A stretch of DNA of 64,000 bases from Bacteroidota bacterium (GCA_018268085.1 JAFDXE010000017.1:1-64000), one strand, 5' to 3'; positions 1 to 9,854 are shown, counted from the stretch's first letter. The notes: generated from the sequence alone by a model not told the origin. Translations and numbers: made by a program.

Positions 1-1404
1 TGCGGACCTCATGCCGTTAACCTTTCTGCCAGCGGCGCTCAAACCTATTCATGGTCGCCGGCAACCGGGCTCAACAATGCAAACATTGCCAATCCTCTAT
101 TCACTGGTACATCAACGCAAACCTATACCATTACCGGAACAGGTGCGAATAGTTGTAGTGCGAAAGATACAATTACCATAACGGTAAATGCGGTTCCATT
201 GGTTAGTGCAACGGGGCCGGTATCGATCTGCAGAAATGATGTTTTGCAATTATCAGGAAGCAGTAATGCACAGGTTACACATTGGTCGCCCGCTGCATCT
301 GTTAGCAACGCCAATATTCTCAATCCGAATTTTATTGACACGGTATCGCAACAAATGATTATAACGGGAACGAATACCAGCACCGGATGCTTTGCGAGTG
401 ATACGATAAATGTAACGGTAAAACCTTTGCCGCTGGTTCGCACCATAGAAGATACAACTACCTGTACTACCAATTCCATCACATTATTTACAACCGGCGC
501 ACAAACTTATACATGGACACCTGCCACCGGATTAAGTAATACCAATTCATCCAGTCCTGTTTTCTCGGGAAATGGTGTACACACTTATTATGTTACCGGA
601 ACCGGCGCTAACGGATGCGAAGCCATTGACAGTGTTACGATAGACATAGAACCAAAACCTGTGTTTGTTGCACCAACCAACAGATCCATCTGTTTACACG
701 AATCTGTACAACTGGATGGCAATAACGGCCCCGTTTATGATTACACCTGGAGTCCTGCAATACATCTTAACAATCCAACAAGCATGACACCTGTTGCCGA
801 TCCCATAACTACAACCGTATATTCTTTGCTTGTTCATGACAACACCTGCAAGTATGATAGTACGTTTGCTGTTACCGTAACGGTATTACCTGTGCCCACA
901 GTTACTGCCGCAAGTTCTAACGATATGAGTTGTGCCATACCGCAATCACAATTAACGGCAAGCGGCGCTATTCATTACGAGTGGACACCGGCAACCTATT
1001 TAACCGATCCGTTTATCAGCAACCCGATTGCATCGCCATACAACACTACTCAATACATCGTTATTGGCAGCAACCAGTTTGGATGCAAAGATGCTGATAC
1101 CGTAACCGTTAAAGTAACCGGCAGCAAGTACTTCGGATTTGCCATTCCAAATGCGTTTACCCCTAATGGTGATAACCTGAATGACTGTTTTGGAGTGAAC
1201 TATTGGGGAGAAACAAAAAATTTCCATCTCATGGTGTACAATCGTTGGGGAGAAAAAGTATTTGAAACACACAATGTTTCAGACTGCTGGGATGGAACCT
1301 ATAAAGGCAACCCATGTGAGATCGGCAATTATGTGTATTACCTCACCGGGGAAACGCTATGCGGCAAAGTAAACCGTAAAGGAAATCTTGTTTTATTCAG
1401 GTAA
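1..1404 (+). CDS. Giant surface protein with Ig/PKD-like repeats and gliding-motility (T9SS type B) C-terminal domain, 5' truncated
   Basis: The frame is open from base 1 to the stop at 1402-1404, so the start lies outside the window; 467 residues are visible. Repeats of about 75-90 residues recur, each with a W-[ST]-P-A-[TAS] motif (for example SPATGLNNANIANP and TPATGLSNTNSSSP) and ending in a D-[ST]-[IV]-T-[IV] strand, typical of PKD/Ig-like adhesin repeats. The last ~90 residues, starting near PNAFTPNGDNLND and including YNRWGEKVFE and WDGTYKG, are the CHU_C-type domain that routes proteins through the type IX system to the cell surface. Role (inference): surface adhesin or gliding-related protein. 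Its 3' end overlaps convergent mqnA by 12 bp. Confidence 0.9.
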   Translation, partial: CGPHAVNLSASGAQTYSWSPATGLNNANIANPLFTGTSTQTYTITGTGANSCSAKDTITITVNAVPLVSATGPVSICRNDVLQLSGSSNAQVTHWSPAASVSNANILNPNFIDTVSQQMIITGTNTSTGCFASDTINVTVKPLPLVRTIEDTTTCTTNSITLFTTGAQTYTWTPATGLSNTNSSSPVFSGNGVHTYYVTGTGANGCEAIDSVTIDIEPKPVFVAPTNRSICLHESVQLDGNNGPVYDYTWSPAIHLNNPTSMTPVADPITTTVYSLLVHDNTCKYDSTFAVTVTVLPVPTVTAASSNDMSCAIPQSQLTASGAIHYEWTPATYLTDPFISNPIASPYNTTQYIVIGSNQFGCKDADTVTVKVTGSKYFGFAIPNAFTPNGDNLNDCFGVNYWGETKNFHLMVYNRWGEKVFETHNVSDCWDGTYKGNPCEIGNYVYYLTGETLCGKVNRKGNLVLFR

Positions 1405-2133
1405 CATCTCCAGGAATAAAGCCAGGGCTTGTTTCTTTTTTTCGTCAAGGTTGTAATCAATATTTTTTGTGTAGTAGGTGTACAGATCGTATGCATCAAA
1501 GGAAATGTTATTTGCTATTTCGGTCAGGTGTTTCATGCCTTCACCGGTAGCCTCGTTGAATGTTTCAATAAAGGCTTCAGGTAGTTTTTTATTGGCTACC
1601 CAGGCTGCAAATAAAAACGGAAGACCGGTCATTTCCTGCCAGGCTACAGACAGATCATAGGTAAATGCAGATTTTTTTCTCTGGTAAAAAGCACGGTCGC
1701 CAATCACTAACCCGGCTACCGTTCCGGATATTTTTTCTTCAAATCCTTCCCGGGCAGGTATCAGTTCGGGGTTAATTTTCCAGAAACGTTGTAAAAGGAT
1801 CTTAAGCAATGCTACTGATGTACGGCTTTGATAATCGAGATAAATTGCAGTAATTTCTTCCAGCGGAACTTCACTGAACAAACAAACACTCGCTACTTCA
1901 CCCGTTGCACCTATTCCAAAATCGGAAATGATATGATGCTCTTTTAGCAGGGGAATTACGGCAACTGGTACCAGCCCGATATCTGTTTCATCATTTAGTA
2001 ACATAGCCGCTACTTTAGCCGGGTATTCAAATTGAAGTTCAATTTTATCTGATAAAACCCCTTGCTCAAATCCCCAGGTTAGTGGCTTTGTATTTAAATA
2101 ACTTACTGCAGCCACCCTTATTTTTCTGTCCAA
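1393..2133 (-). CDS. mqnA: Chorismate dehydratase MqnA (futalosine menaquinone pathway)
   Basis: 246 residues. The N-terminal VSYLNTKPL motif followed by the periplasmic-binding-protein-like fold is characteristic of MqnA, which converts chorismate to 3-[(1-carboxyvinyl)oxy]benzoate, the first committed step of the futalosine route to menaquinone. The length fits the family. The start is TTG at 2131-2133 (Met-Asp-Arg-Lys-Ile-Arg-Val-Ala); no in-frame ATG lies nearby, and the N-terminus aligns with the family from this point. It is divergent from purB, and a TAGATTTG -7 box lies 22 bp upstream. Its last 12 bp overlap the end of the preceding surface-protein gene. No other mqn gene is in the window. 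Confidence 0.92.
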   Translation of the reverse strand: MDRKIRVAAVSYLNTKPLTWGFEQGVLSDKIELQFEYPAKVAAMLLNDETDIGLVPVAVIPLLKEHHIISDFGIGATGEVASVCLFSEVPLEEITAIYLDYQSRTSVALLKILLQRFWKINPELIPAREGFEEKISGTVAGLVIGDRAFYQRKKSAFTYDLSVAWQEMTGLPFLFAAWVANKKLPEAFIETFNEATGEGMKHLTEIANNISFDAYDLYTYYTKNIDYNLDEKKKQALALFLEMLPE

Positions 2134-2144
2134 TTGCTTTAGAT

Positions 2145-2152
2145 TATTTTTG
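2145..2152 (+). promoter_or_regulatory. -7 promoter box for purB
   Basis: TATTTTTG matches TANNTTTG exactly and lies 31 bp before the purB ATG. No clear -33 TTTG is seen at the expected distance. Confidence 0.55.
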
Positions 2153-2155
2153 CCG

Positions 2156-2163
2156 CAAATCTA
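2156..2163 (-). promoter_or_regulatory. -7 promoter box for mqnA
   Basis: The minus strand reads TAGATTTG, an exact match to the Bacteroidota -7 consensus TANNTTTG, 22 bp before the TTG start of mqnA. It sits three bases from the oppositely oriented purB box, so the two promoters interleave. Confidence 0.55.
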
Positions 2164-2183
2164 CTTTAATCTCATTTAATACC

Positions 2184-3518
2184 ATGCAATTATCCCCACT
2201 CACTGCCATTTCTCCGATTGACGGACGTTATCATAAAAGTACCAGCCAATTGGCGGATTATTTTTCTGAATATGCGCTTATTAAATACAGGTTGCGGGTA
2301 GAAACAGCCTATTTCATTTTCCTTTCAGAGAAAAAATTTTTTAAGCTGGATGCGAAAACAAAAAAGGCGTTGACGGAAATGGCAGATAATTTTTCAATGG
2401 AAGATGCTGAAACTATTAAAGAAACAGAGAAGACCACCAATCATGATGTGAAAGCAGTTGAATATTTCATGAAAGGCAAACTGGATGCGATGGGTGCAGG
2501 AAGTCTGAAAGAGTGGGTTCACTTCGGACTAACATCACAGGACATCAATAATACCGCTGTACCGTTGTTATGGAAAGATGCCATTGAGCAGGAATACCTG
2601 CCGGCAATATTAAACATCCAGCAACAATTATATAAGCTGGCGGTTAAATGGAAAGATATTCCGATGCTGGCCCGAACACATGGGCAGCCTGCTTCCCCTA
2701 CCCGGCTGGGCAAAGAATTAATGGTATTTGTTGAGCGTATCGAGAACCAGGTGCAGTTATTCAGTTATATTCCTTTCATGGGAAAATTTGGCGGCGCTAC
2801 GGGAAACTTCAATGCTCACCATGTAGCCTACCCGAAGTTTAACTGGCTGAAGTTTGCAGATGAATTTATCGAAAGCAAACTGGGATTACAACGCCAGCAA
2901 TACACCACGCAGATCGAACATTATGATACCCTTGCTGCACATTTTGATGCCATTAAGCGCATTAATACCATTTTAACAGACCTGTCGAGAGATATCTGGT
3001 CGTACATCAGCATGGATTATTTCAAACAACAAACAAAGAAAGGCGAAATTGGCAGCAGTGCGATGCCGCATAAAGTAAACCCGATCGATTTTGAAAATGC
3101 TGAAGGGAACCTGGGTATTGCCAATGCCCTACTGGAACATCTATCAGCAAAATTGCCAGTATCCAGGTTGCAAAGAGATCTTACTGACAGCACTGTTCTG
3201 AGAAATATTGGTGTGCCGGTTGCACATACAATCCTTGCAATCAAATCAATGGAAAAAGGTATGGGCAAATTAATTTTACATGAAGAAAAATTAAGAGCCG
3301 ACCTCGAGAACAACTGGCCTGTGGTTGCGGAAGCCATTCAAACCATTTTGAGAAGAGAGAATTTCCCTAACCCGTATGAGGCATTAAAGGAATTAACAAG
3401 AGGTAAAATAGCCTTAGATAAAAAGGCGATACACCGGTTTATTGATGGTTTAAAAATCTCAACTGCGGTAAAGAAAGAACTTAAAAATATTAGTCCGTAC
3501 AATTATTTTGGAGTTTGA
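2184..3518 (+). CDS. purB: Adenylosuccinate lyase PurB
   Basis: 444 residues, similar to PurB of E. coli in length and layout. It cleaves SAICAR to AICAR and adenylosuccinate to AMP plus fumarate, in the cytoplasm. Seen: the N-terminal LTAISPIDGRYH motif, the THGQPASPT region, and the fumarase/aspartase superfamily signature SSAMPHKVNPIDFENAEGN near residues 291-309. The ATG at 2184 is chosen because the family starts right at this LSPLTAISPIDGRY block; the upstream in-frame extension reaches back over the promoter and into mqnA. It stands alone with its own -7 box, divergent from mqnA. Confidence 0.96.
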   Translation: MQLSPLTAISPIDGRYHKSTSQLADYFSEYALIKYRLRVETAYFIFLSEKKFFKLDAKTKKALTEMADNFSMEDAETIKETEKTTNHDVKAVEYFMKGKLDAMGAGSLKEWVHFGLTSQDINNTAVPLLWKDAIEQEYLPAILNIQQQLYKLAVKWKDIPMLARTHGQPASPTRLGKELMVFVERIENQVQLFSYIPFMGKFGGATGNFNAHHVAYPKFNWLKFADEFIESKLGLQRQQYTTQIEHYDTLAAHFDAIKRINTILTDLSRDIWSYISMDYFKQQTKKGEIGSSAMPHKVNPIDFENAEGNLGIANALLEHLSAKLPVSRLQRDLTDSTVLRNIGVPVAHTILAIKSMEKGMGKLILHEEKLRADLENNWPVVAEAIQTILRRENFPNPYEALKELTRGKIALDKKAIHRFIDGLKISTAVKKELKNISPYNYFGV

Positions 3519-3526
3519 TAAATATG

Positions 3527-3534
3527 TAAATTTG
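3527..3534 (+). promoter_or_regulatory. Candidate -7 box for the LamG-like T9SS gene
   Basis: TAAATTTG matches TANNTTTG, with a TTTG 16 bp further upstream (3507-3510). It lies 79 bp before the ATG at 3614, directly after the purB stop. Confidence 0.4.
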
Positions 3535-3613
3535 AAATAACATTTATCCAATCTTATTTGAAACTGTTTCTCCAGGTTTTATAGCAATAGTCTTTTCCAT
3601 TAATTCCGTTATT

Positions 3614-5674
3614 ATGAAAACGTTATTCTTTTACACACTATTGAATATCGCAGTTCCCTTTATTGCGCTAACATCCACCGGATTTGTGAACGATGTTGAT
3701 TATTGTTTTAAAAGTAATGTACATGATGTAAAGGTCGATACGAGCCAGCATCCCATCAATGATGATTACACAAATAATTTGAATTGCAATAATTGGCTAA
3801 GTACACCTTTCAACCCATCTTATGTTGATATCGGAGACCTTGATGTTCCAGGCGATAAAATAACTGTTGAAGCTGTTATCAACAGAACTGAACCATATCT
3901 GCCAGGAACCGGAGATTATAATGATGGTGACATTGTATCAAAACATACCAATCCTACCAATGTAAATTATTTACTGAGGCCAAATCATGCATATATAACC
4001 ACGACTAACGGATTTTTTGCAACACCTGATGTTTGCGAAATTGAATTGAATAAAACATATCATGTCGCTTTGGTTTATGACGGTACTACATTGAAATTTT
4101 ACAGGAATGGATTTTTAATGAGTCAGATAGCCGCTTCCGGAAACCTCTATCAAAACAATTTCCCAACCAGAATTGCACATTACACGGACATAATCCTGGA
4201 GAATTTTATTGGTTACGTAAATGAAGTCAGAATATGGAATGTAGCCCGTACTCAATCAGAAATTCAAACCTATATGGCCAGTTCTCTGTCGTCTCCCACA
4301 ACACAACCGGGTCTGCTGGCATATTATATATTTGACAACCTATTAAATAAGCAAGGCAATCCTGCATGGAACGGCACATTGGGTGGTGGTGCAAGTATTA
4401 ATACAACAAATACGAGCTGTACACTTTCAATTGATAGCTGTGCAATCAATACATGCGATGGATGGTTAAGCACAAGTTCTTACCCTTCTTATGTACAAAT
4501 CGGCGATTTAGATGTTCCCGGAAATAAGATAACTGTTGAAGCAAAAATAAACAGAACCCAACCCTATCTTCCCGGTGGAGGCGACAATAGTGAAGGAGAT
4601 ATTGTATCAAAACATCACGACCCGCCTGATGTAAATTACCTATTGCGTCCAAACCACGCCTATATCACCACAACAAATGGCTTCTTCGGAACTCCCGATG
4701 TATGCGAAATTGATTTAAATAAAACCTATCATGTGGCCATGGTTTATGATGGAACAACTTTAAAATATTACAGAGACGGCTATCTGCTTAGCCAGGTAAA
4801 TGCCAGCGGTAATCTTGTTCAAAACAATTTAAATGCTCAGATCGGATTATATCCAAACCCTGCATACACTAGCCAGTTTTTAGGATATATTGATGAAGTT
4901 CGGATTTGGAACGTCGCCCGCAGCCAAAATGATATCAGGACATATATGAACAGCAGTTTACCTGATCCGGCTAATCAAACCGGGTTATTGGCCTATTATA
5001 CATTCGATGATCTCCTGAACAAACAGGGCAATTCTGTTTGGGATGGTACAAGCTTCGGAGCAGCAATTGTAAATGCTACTAATACAGCTTGTGAATTTAT
5101 TCCCGATAGTTGCAATACAATTGTTCCCGTATCCATTACAAATTTTAATACGTCAGTTATTGATAATAAAAAAATTCAGTTGCAATGGACAACAGAAAAT
5201 GAATTGAACATTAAAAACTATATTATACAAAGAGCTACTTCTGGTTTATTTAATGACTTTGTAACTATCGGCAATGTTGTGCCGGTTGGCAGTTCGGGTT
5301 CTAACAGGTATTCATATATAGACAATACGGCTAAACCGAACGTTCTTTATTATTACAAGATTGTTGTTATGGATATAGATGAATCAAAAAAAGAAACAAG
5401 CGTAAAAACTGCAAAAATTGTAAATAAGAATCTTTATACGCTGATGTATCCGAACCCAACCAAAAACAGTGTGCAAATCATAATTAATAATACGAGCGAA
5501 CCGTCAACTATAAGACTAATGAATAACCTTGGACAAACCATTTCCGTCAAAAAAACAGAACATATAGGTTCCGACCAGGTTTCACTAGATCTTTCTAAAC
5601 TTGCAAGTGGTGTGTACTGGGTTACAATTGAAAGCGGGGAATTTATATCAACCGAAAAAATTGTGAAACAATAA
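3614..5674 (+). CDS. Secreted protein with two tandem LamG-like domains and a T9SS type A sorting domain
   Basis: 686 residues. An N-terminal hydrophobic signal (residues 1-20) precedes two homologous LamG/concanavalin-like modules (about 56-275 and 280-503). Both contain YV-[DQ]-IGDLDVPG, ITVEA, YLLRPNHAYITTTNGFF and EVRIWNVAR, so the second is a clear internal duplication. A fibronectin-like strand region (about 508-600) follows. The end is a Por secretion-type domain, with YPNPTKNSVQI, LMNNLGQ and LASGVYWV, and a basic tail. Such domains usually bind glycans or proteins at the cell surface. The ligand is unknown, and I see no catalytic motif. Confidence 0.85.
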   Translation: MKTLFFYTLLNIAVPFIALTSTGFVNDVDYCFKSNVHDVKVDTSQHPINDDYTNNLNCNNWLSTPFNPSYVDIGDLDVPGDKITVEAVINRTEPYLPGTGDYNDGDIVSKHTNPTNVNYLLRPNHAYITTTNGFFATPDVCEIELNKTYHVALVYDGTTLKFYRNGFLMSQIAASGNLYQNNFPTRIAHYTDIILENFIGYVNEVRIWNVARTQSEIQTYMASSLSSPTTQPGLLAYYIFDNLLNKQGNPAWNGTLGGGASINTTNTSCTLSIDSCAINTCDGWLSTSSYPSYVQIGDLDVPGNKITVEAKINRTQPYLPGGGDNSEGDIVSKHHDPPDVNYLLRPNHAYITTTNGFFGTPDVCEIDLNKTYHVAMVYDGTTLKYYRDGYLLSQVNASGNLVQNNLNAQIGLYPNPAYTSQFLGYIDEVRIWNVARSQNDIRTYMNSSLPDPANQTGLLAYYTFDDLLNKQGNSVWDGTSFGAAIVNATNTACEFIPDSCNTIVPVSITNFNTSVIDNKKIQLQWTTENELNIKNYIIQRATSGLFNDFVTIGNVVPVGSSGSNRYSYIDNTAKPNVLYYYKIVVMDIDESKKETSVKTAKIVNKNLYTLMYPNPTKNSVQIIINNTSEPSTIRLMNNLGQTISVKKTEHIGSDQVSLDLSKLASGVYWVTIESGEFISTEKIVKQ

Positions 5675-5695
5675 TCTTTTTTCAGCATACAAATT

Positions 5696-5728
5696 AAAAG
5701 AGGCAAACATTACGATTTGCCTCTTTTT
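5696..5728. terminator. Bidirectional terminator between the LamG gene and prfC
   Basis: The stem AAAAGAGGCAAA / TTTGCCTCTTTT with an 8-base loop has T-runs in both directions, and it lies between two convergent gene ends. Confidence 0.85.
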
Positions 5729-5746
5729 ACTTTATGTTGAGTTATT

Positions 5747-7333
5747 TTACTTATGTATCTCACTCGTAAAATGAAATTCAATATCCGGGTTATTCGTTCT
5801 TTCTGTATTCAAAAACCATTCGCTCTGTGCCAGGTAAACAAGGTGATTGTCTTTATCTTCTGCAATATTCGCCTGCTTGTATTTTACAAAATCCTGCAAT
5901 TTGCCCGGCTGCTCACTCGTTAACCAGCAAGCTTTATAAAAAGGCAGGCTGTTCATTTGTACCGATGCTCCATATTCATGTAACAAACGATATTGTATTA
6001 CTTCAAATTGCAACTCTCCCACACAACCGATAATCTTTTTGTTTCCTCCGAATTGGGTAAACAATTGGGCCACCCCTTCGTCGGTTAACTGGAGCAATCC
6101 TTTTTCAAGCTGCTTTGTTTTCATCGGATCCTTGTTCACCACTTCTTTAAATATTTCAGGAGAGAAACTTGGAATACCGGTGAAGTAAAAATCTTCTCCT
6201 TCAGTAAGTGTATCTCCGATCTTAAAATTACCGGTATCAAACAAACCTACCACGTCGCCGGGATAAGCTTCTTCAATCACATCTTTCTGACGGGCAAGAA
6301 AACTATAAGGATTACTGAATCTAACGTCTTTGTCTAAACGCACATGGTGATAATAAGTATTGCGCTGAAACCGGCCACTGCATACTCTTAAAAAGGCGAT
6401 CCTGTCGCGGTGTTTAGGATCAAGGTTCGCATGTATTTTAAATATAAACCCGCTGAATTTATCTTCCTGCGGTTCAATATCACGATTGGTTGTATGCCTG
6501 GGCCTGGGCGTGGGCGCAATGCGAATAAAGGTGTCGAGCATTTCCTTCACACCGAAATTATTTACAGCACTACCAAAAAATACCGGCGCCGTTATTCCCG
6601 ATAAATAATCTTCCACTTTCAGTTCACCATACACAGCTTCAATCAATTCAACATCTTCCCTTAATGTATCCGCATCGCGTTTACCTATTTTCGAATCAAG
6701 TATTTCATCATTGAGATTGGTTATTTCCAGTACATCCTCATCGTTTGCTTTGGTTCCGGCCGTAAACAACACCAGGCTTTTTTTATGAATATCATAAACG
6801 CCTTTAAAATCTTTACCACTGTTGATCGGGAAAGTCATCGGATGCAACTGTATCTTCAATTCTTTTTCAATCTCTTCCAGCAAATCGAAACGATTCTTTC
6901 CATCCCTATCCATTTTATTGATGAATACAATTACCGGCGTCTTCCTCATGGCAATAACTTCCATTAATCTTCGTGTTTGCGCTTCCACCCCATTCACACT
7001 GTCGATTACCAGAACAACACTGTCAACTGCGGTTAAAGTACGGTAAGTATCTTCAGCAAAATCTTTGTGTCCGGGTGTATCCAACAGATTGATCAGGTGA
7101 TCCTGGTATTCAAAAGTCATTACACTGGTAGCCACACTGATTCCACGCTGCCTTTCTATCTCCATAAAATCACTGGTAGCGTGTTTTTTTATTTTATTGC
7201 TTTTTACTGCACCAGCCGTTTGAATGGCACCACCAAACAGCAGGAATTTTTCCGTAAGCGTGGTCTTACCCGCATCCGGGTGAGAAATAATCGCAAATGT
7301 TTTGCGCCGGTTGATTTCGTTTATGTATTTCAT
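5747..7333 (-). CDS. prfC: Peptide chain release factor 3 (RF3) PrfC
   Basis: 528 residues, the family length. RF3 is a translational GTPase that recycles RF1/RF2 from the ribosome after termination. GTPase motifs are visible: P-loop HPDAGKTT (residues 18-25), the [12 protein letters not shown] switch I region, DTPGHKDF (G3) and NKMD (G4). The ATG at 7333 is preceded by only 8 bp before a TATCTTTG -7 box, so the transcript should have almost no leader. A bidirectional terminator follows the gene. Confidence 0.96.
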   Translation of the reverse strand: MKYINEINRRKTFAIISHPDAGKTTLTEKFLLFGGAIQTAGAVKSNKIKKHATSDFMEIERQRGISVATSVMTFEYQDHLINLLDTPGHKDFAEDTYRTLTAVDSVVLVIDSVNGVEAQTRRLMEVIAMRKTPVIVFINKMDRDGKNRFDLLEEIEKELKIQLHPMTFPINSGKDFKGVYDIHKKSLVLFTAGTKANDEDVLEITNLNDEILDSKIGKRDADTLREDVELIEAVYGELKVEDYLSGITAPVFFGSAVNNFGVKEMLDTFIRIAPTPRPRHTTNRDIEPQEDKFSGFIFKIHANLDPKHRDRIAFLRVCSGRFQRNTYYHHVRLDKDVRFSNPYSFLARQKDVIEEAYPGDVVGLFDTGNFKIGDTLTEGEDFYFTGIPSFSPEIFKEVVNKDPMKTKQLEKGLLQLTDEGVAQLFTQFGGNKKIIGCVGELQFEVIQYRLLHEYGASVQMNSLPFYKACWLTSEQPGKLQDFVKYKQANIAEDKDNHLVYLAQSEWFLNTERTNNPDIEFHFTSEIHK

Positions 7334-7341
7334 AAAGGGCG

Positions 7342-7349
7342 CAAAGATA
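7342..7349 (-). promoter_or_regulatory. -7 promoter box very close to the prfC start
   Basis: The minus strand reads TATCTTTG (TANNTTTG). Only 8 bp separate the box from the ATG, which predicts a leader of a few nucleotides. Confidence 0.55.
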
Positions 7350-7361
7350 ATTATGAATTGT

Positions 7362-7409
7362 GAGATGTGAGCGGAGAGATGTGAGCTGTAAGCTGTGAGC
7401 GGTGAGCTT
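7362..7409. repeat. Degenerate 13-14 bp tandem repeats (GAGATGTGAGC type)
   Basis: About three imperfect units run head to tail: GAGATGTGAGCGGA, GAGATGTGAGCTGT, AAGCTGTGAGCGG. They fill most of the 143-bp gap between prfC and the MutS-like gene. Related degenerate pieces occur in other intergenic gaps of the window. Confidence 0.6.
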
Positions 7410-7476
7410 TTTGGGGGATGAGCAGGCAGCCATGGCGGAATAGCTTTTAGCCTGAAGCGGTAGTGCAGGGCTAAAG

Positions 7477-9267
7477 TTACAATTCAATACCAATCTTTTT
7501 CATCAGGATCGACGCATTTAAGCTGGTACAGATACCGGGTTTTAATTTATAATCGAAATACAATTCTTCTTTTTCTACCTGTACATCAAAATGAAAATTG
7601 AGGATATGACCGGGAAACTCATTACTGATTTCAGCCAATGATACATCATGTGTAGCAATAATGGCAACAGCATTCTTTTTTATCAATTGGCGGATCAATG
7701 CGGCCGAACCAGTATGCCTGTCGAGCGAATTTGTGCCTCTTAAAATTTCATCCAGTAATATAAAAACAGCTTCCCCGTTGTTAACCTTTTCAATTATAGC
7801 TTTCAGTTTTTTTAGTTCAGCGTAAAAAGTTGAAGTGCTTTCTTCCAGGTTATCTGCAATACGCATACTGCTGATTAACTGAACAGGCGACATCATTAAC
7901 GCTGAAGCACAAACAACTCCCCCTGCCATCGCCAATACAACGTTTACGCCTACACTACGCAGGTAGGTGCTTTTGCCGGCCATATTGCTTCCGGTTACCA
8001 GCATGATTTTTCCGGCAGCTTCAACATCTATAAAATTATCTACTCTCTTTTCGGGATTGATTAGTGGATGTCCGAGGCCATTTGCCTGAATGAAAAAATA
8101 ACCTTCTCTGAATTCCGGGAAACACCATCCAGGGTGATTGTGATGCAGCGTTGCCAGGCTGACCAATGCTTCAAATTTACCCAACGCCTCAAACCAGTCG
8201 TTTACTTTTTCTTTGTGCTCCTGTTTCCATTGCTCCAGCGCCAGCACCTGCTGCAGGTTCCAGAGCAATAAAATATTTAAAGGTGCGGATATAACCACAT
8301 TATATCGTAAATCAAAACGATCGAGTATTCTTTTTAATTGAAGTATATGTTTAGACGCCTTTGTTCCCGGAGATGCATACATTTTTTGCAAATGCATCAA
8401 TAAGTGTGATTGAAATGATTCCTTTTCTATCAATACAGCACTTGCCGAAAGGGTATCCATTTCATCTACCATTCCAGACAATTTATTATGTACAGGTGCA
8501 ACTACTTTGTTTAACTGGTAGGCTATTGATGCGAATACAAACAAAGAGATATACATGTATCCAATAGGAATCCACCCCGCAACTCCGGCTATGAAAAAAC
8601 CACTGCTGATAAGAGGTAACACAATCCTTAACCAACGCCAGGGCTTAAACGCTAAAAACAGGGCTGGCTCTTTTAGCCATTCCTGTAATCGATTGGCAGT
8701 GCTTTGCCGGATGTGGGCTTCCCTTCCTTTCGCCCGGAGCTCCTGCATCCAGTTGAGTTTTCCGGACAATTCCTTCACAGCTTCCTGTCTTTTTTGTATT
8801 TGAGTTACTGTTGCCGGGTACAACAACCATTCGGCAAGTTGCGCAGCACCCATTTCCGCATTGGTCCTGTTTAGGAATTGAAACAGCGAAGCGCTTCCAA
8901 AAATATCAAGATCGGCAGCGTATGCATGTACTTTTGGTAAAAACTGAATCCCATCTTTAAACTGAAAATAATTTCCATTCAATGCCTGCGTTTCGGATTC
9001 GTTAATGCTTATAAGATGATCGACGTGAGCAATGGCGGCTTTATTGTCGAGATCCCGGTAAACCAATCTTACAAAAACAGCAAGTAAAATTAAAGCTGAT
9101 GTAATTACCCAAAATATACCGAATGACCAAAGAAAATAAAACATAGCAATCATAAGGGCTATGTTTCCGAAACGAAGCAAGCCGAACCTGCTTTTTTTCT
9201 TATTTAATTTTCTCTTTTGTTCAGCCAGTTCAGTTAACCTGGCTGAATAGATTTCCGATGGGGTCAT
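7477..9267 (-). CDS. Membrane-anchored MutS-family ATPase
   Basis: 596 residues. The C-terminal part is the MutS ABC-type ATPase: Walker [10 protein letters not shown] (about residues 424-432), the signature region [11 protein letters not shown], Walker [14 protein letters not shown] and an ATHD switch. The mismatch-recognition and connector domains of MutS1 are missing. Instead there are two hydrophobic segment pairs (about residues 27-68 and 212-252). It is therefore a MutS-related protein of the kind widespread in Bacteroidota, whose biochemical role is not established. The ATG at 9267 is preceded by a TAGTTTTG -7 box 17 bp upstream. Confidence 0.85.
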   Translation of the reverse strand: MTPSEIYSARLTELAEQKRKLNKKKSRFGLLRFGNIALMIAMFYFLWSFGIFWVITSALILLAVFVRLVYRDLDNKAAIAHVDHLISINESETQALNGNYFQFKDGIQFLPKVHAYAADLDIFGSASLFQFLNRTNAEMGAAQLAEWLLYPATVTQIQKRQEAVKELSGKLNWMQELRAKGREAHIRQSTANRLQEWLKEPALFLAFKPWRWLRIVLPLISSGFFIAGVAGWIPIGYMYISLFVFASIAYQLNKVVAPVHNKLSGMVDEMDTLSASAVLIEKESFQSHLLMHLQKMYASPGTKASKHILQLKRILDRFDLRYNVVISAPLNILLLWNLQQVLALEQWKQEHKEKVNDWFEALGKFEALVSLATLHHNHPGWCFPEFREGYFFIQANGLGHPLINPEKRVDNFIDVEAAGKIMLVTGSNMAGKSTYLRSVGVNVVLAMAGGVVCASALMMSPVQLISSMRIADNLEESTSTFYAELKKLKAIIEKVNNGEAVFILLDEILRGTNSLDRHTGSAALIRQLIKKNAVAIIATHDVSLAEISNEFPGHILNFHFDVQVEKEELYFDYKLKPGICTSLNASILMKKIGIEL

Positions 9268-9284
9268 GTTTTAGTTTATCGAAA

Positions 9285-9292
9285 CAAAACTA
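9285..9292 (-). promoter_or_regulatory. -7 promoter box of the MutS-like gene
   Basis: The minus strand reads TAGTTTTG, a TANNTTTG match 17 bp before the ATG. Confidence 0.5.
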
Positions 9293-9391
9293 GCAATCAA
9301 TAATCACAATTAAATGATTAAAGTGACAACAGGCGTTACCTGAAATGAAATTAATATCCTTAAGCACATTTCCTTAACAAAATCAACAGTG

Positions 9392-9419
9392 TTTGTACCG
9401 GTTATCTTCAGTATTTTTG
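9392..9419 (+). promoter_or_regulatory. tmRNA promoter
   Basis: TTTG (9392-9395), 16 bp, then TATTTTTG (9412-9419, matching TANNTTTG). The mature tmRNA 5' end is 11 bases downstream, as expected for a short precursor trimmed by RNase P. Confidence 0.6.
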
Positions 9420-9429
9420 CATGATTTCC

Positions 9430-9797
9430 GGGGCTGACCGGTTTTGACAGCATAGCTCTTTGTAAGTGTAAGCATGTAGTGCGTTGGATAATTAGCACTT
9501 AAATCTGAATATTCAAACTTTTAAATGGCAATACTTCGTATGCCATGGCTGCTTAATTATTAATTAAGTATCCATTCGGGCCGCCGAACTGGTCTTCCTG
9601 CTACCGGTTCCGCCGCCGACTCAAAAAAAAGCGGGCTGCTGCAGTTGAATGATGTGACAATTGCTTAAGAACATTCATCTAAGGAAATGGTTGGTTTGTT
9701 GTGTTCCTGCTGTTTCCCGACAATAAATACGCAAATAAACATGTAGAAGACTTATGACGAATATGTTTGGACTCGAGTTCGATTCTCGACAGCTCCA
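9430..9797 (+). ncRNA. ssrA: Transfer-messenger RNA (tmRNA)
   Basis: One-piece tmRNA of about 368 nt. The 5' end GGGGCTGACCGG...TTTGACAG and the 3' end GTTCGATTCTCGACAGCTCC form the tRNA-like domain: the 7-bp acceptor stem GGGGCUG/CAGCUCC has one G-U pair, and a T-loop GTTCGATTC is present. The tag reading frame at 9527-9556 encodes GNTSYAMAA followed by TAA, with GGC as the likely resume codon. The YAMAA ending resembles known Bacteroidota tags. CCA is not encoded after the discriminator A. It rescues stalled ribosomes with SmpB, which is not in this window. Confidence 0.96.
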
Positions 9798-9798
9798 C

Positions 9799-9834
9799 AA
9801 AAAAACGCTATGAATATCCTCATAGCGTTTTTTA
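9799..9834 (+). terminator. tmRNA terminator
   Basis: The perfect stem AAAACGCTATGA / TCATAGCGTTTT with a short loop is followed by a T-run, immediately after the tmRNA. Its A-run on the other side may also serve the convergent rhodanese operon. Confidence 0.85.
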
Positions 9835-9854
9835 TTAAAGTGGTGAAAGATCAA

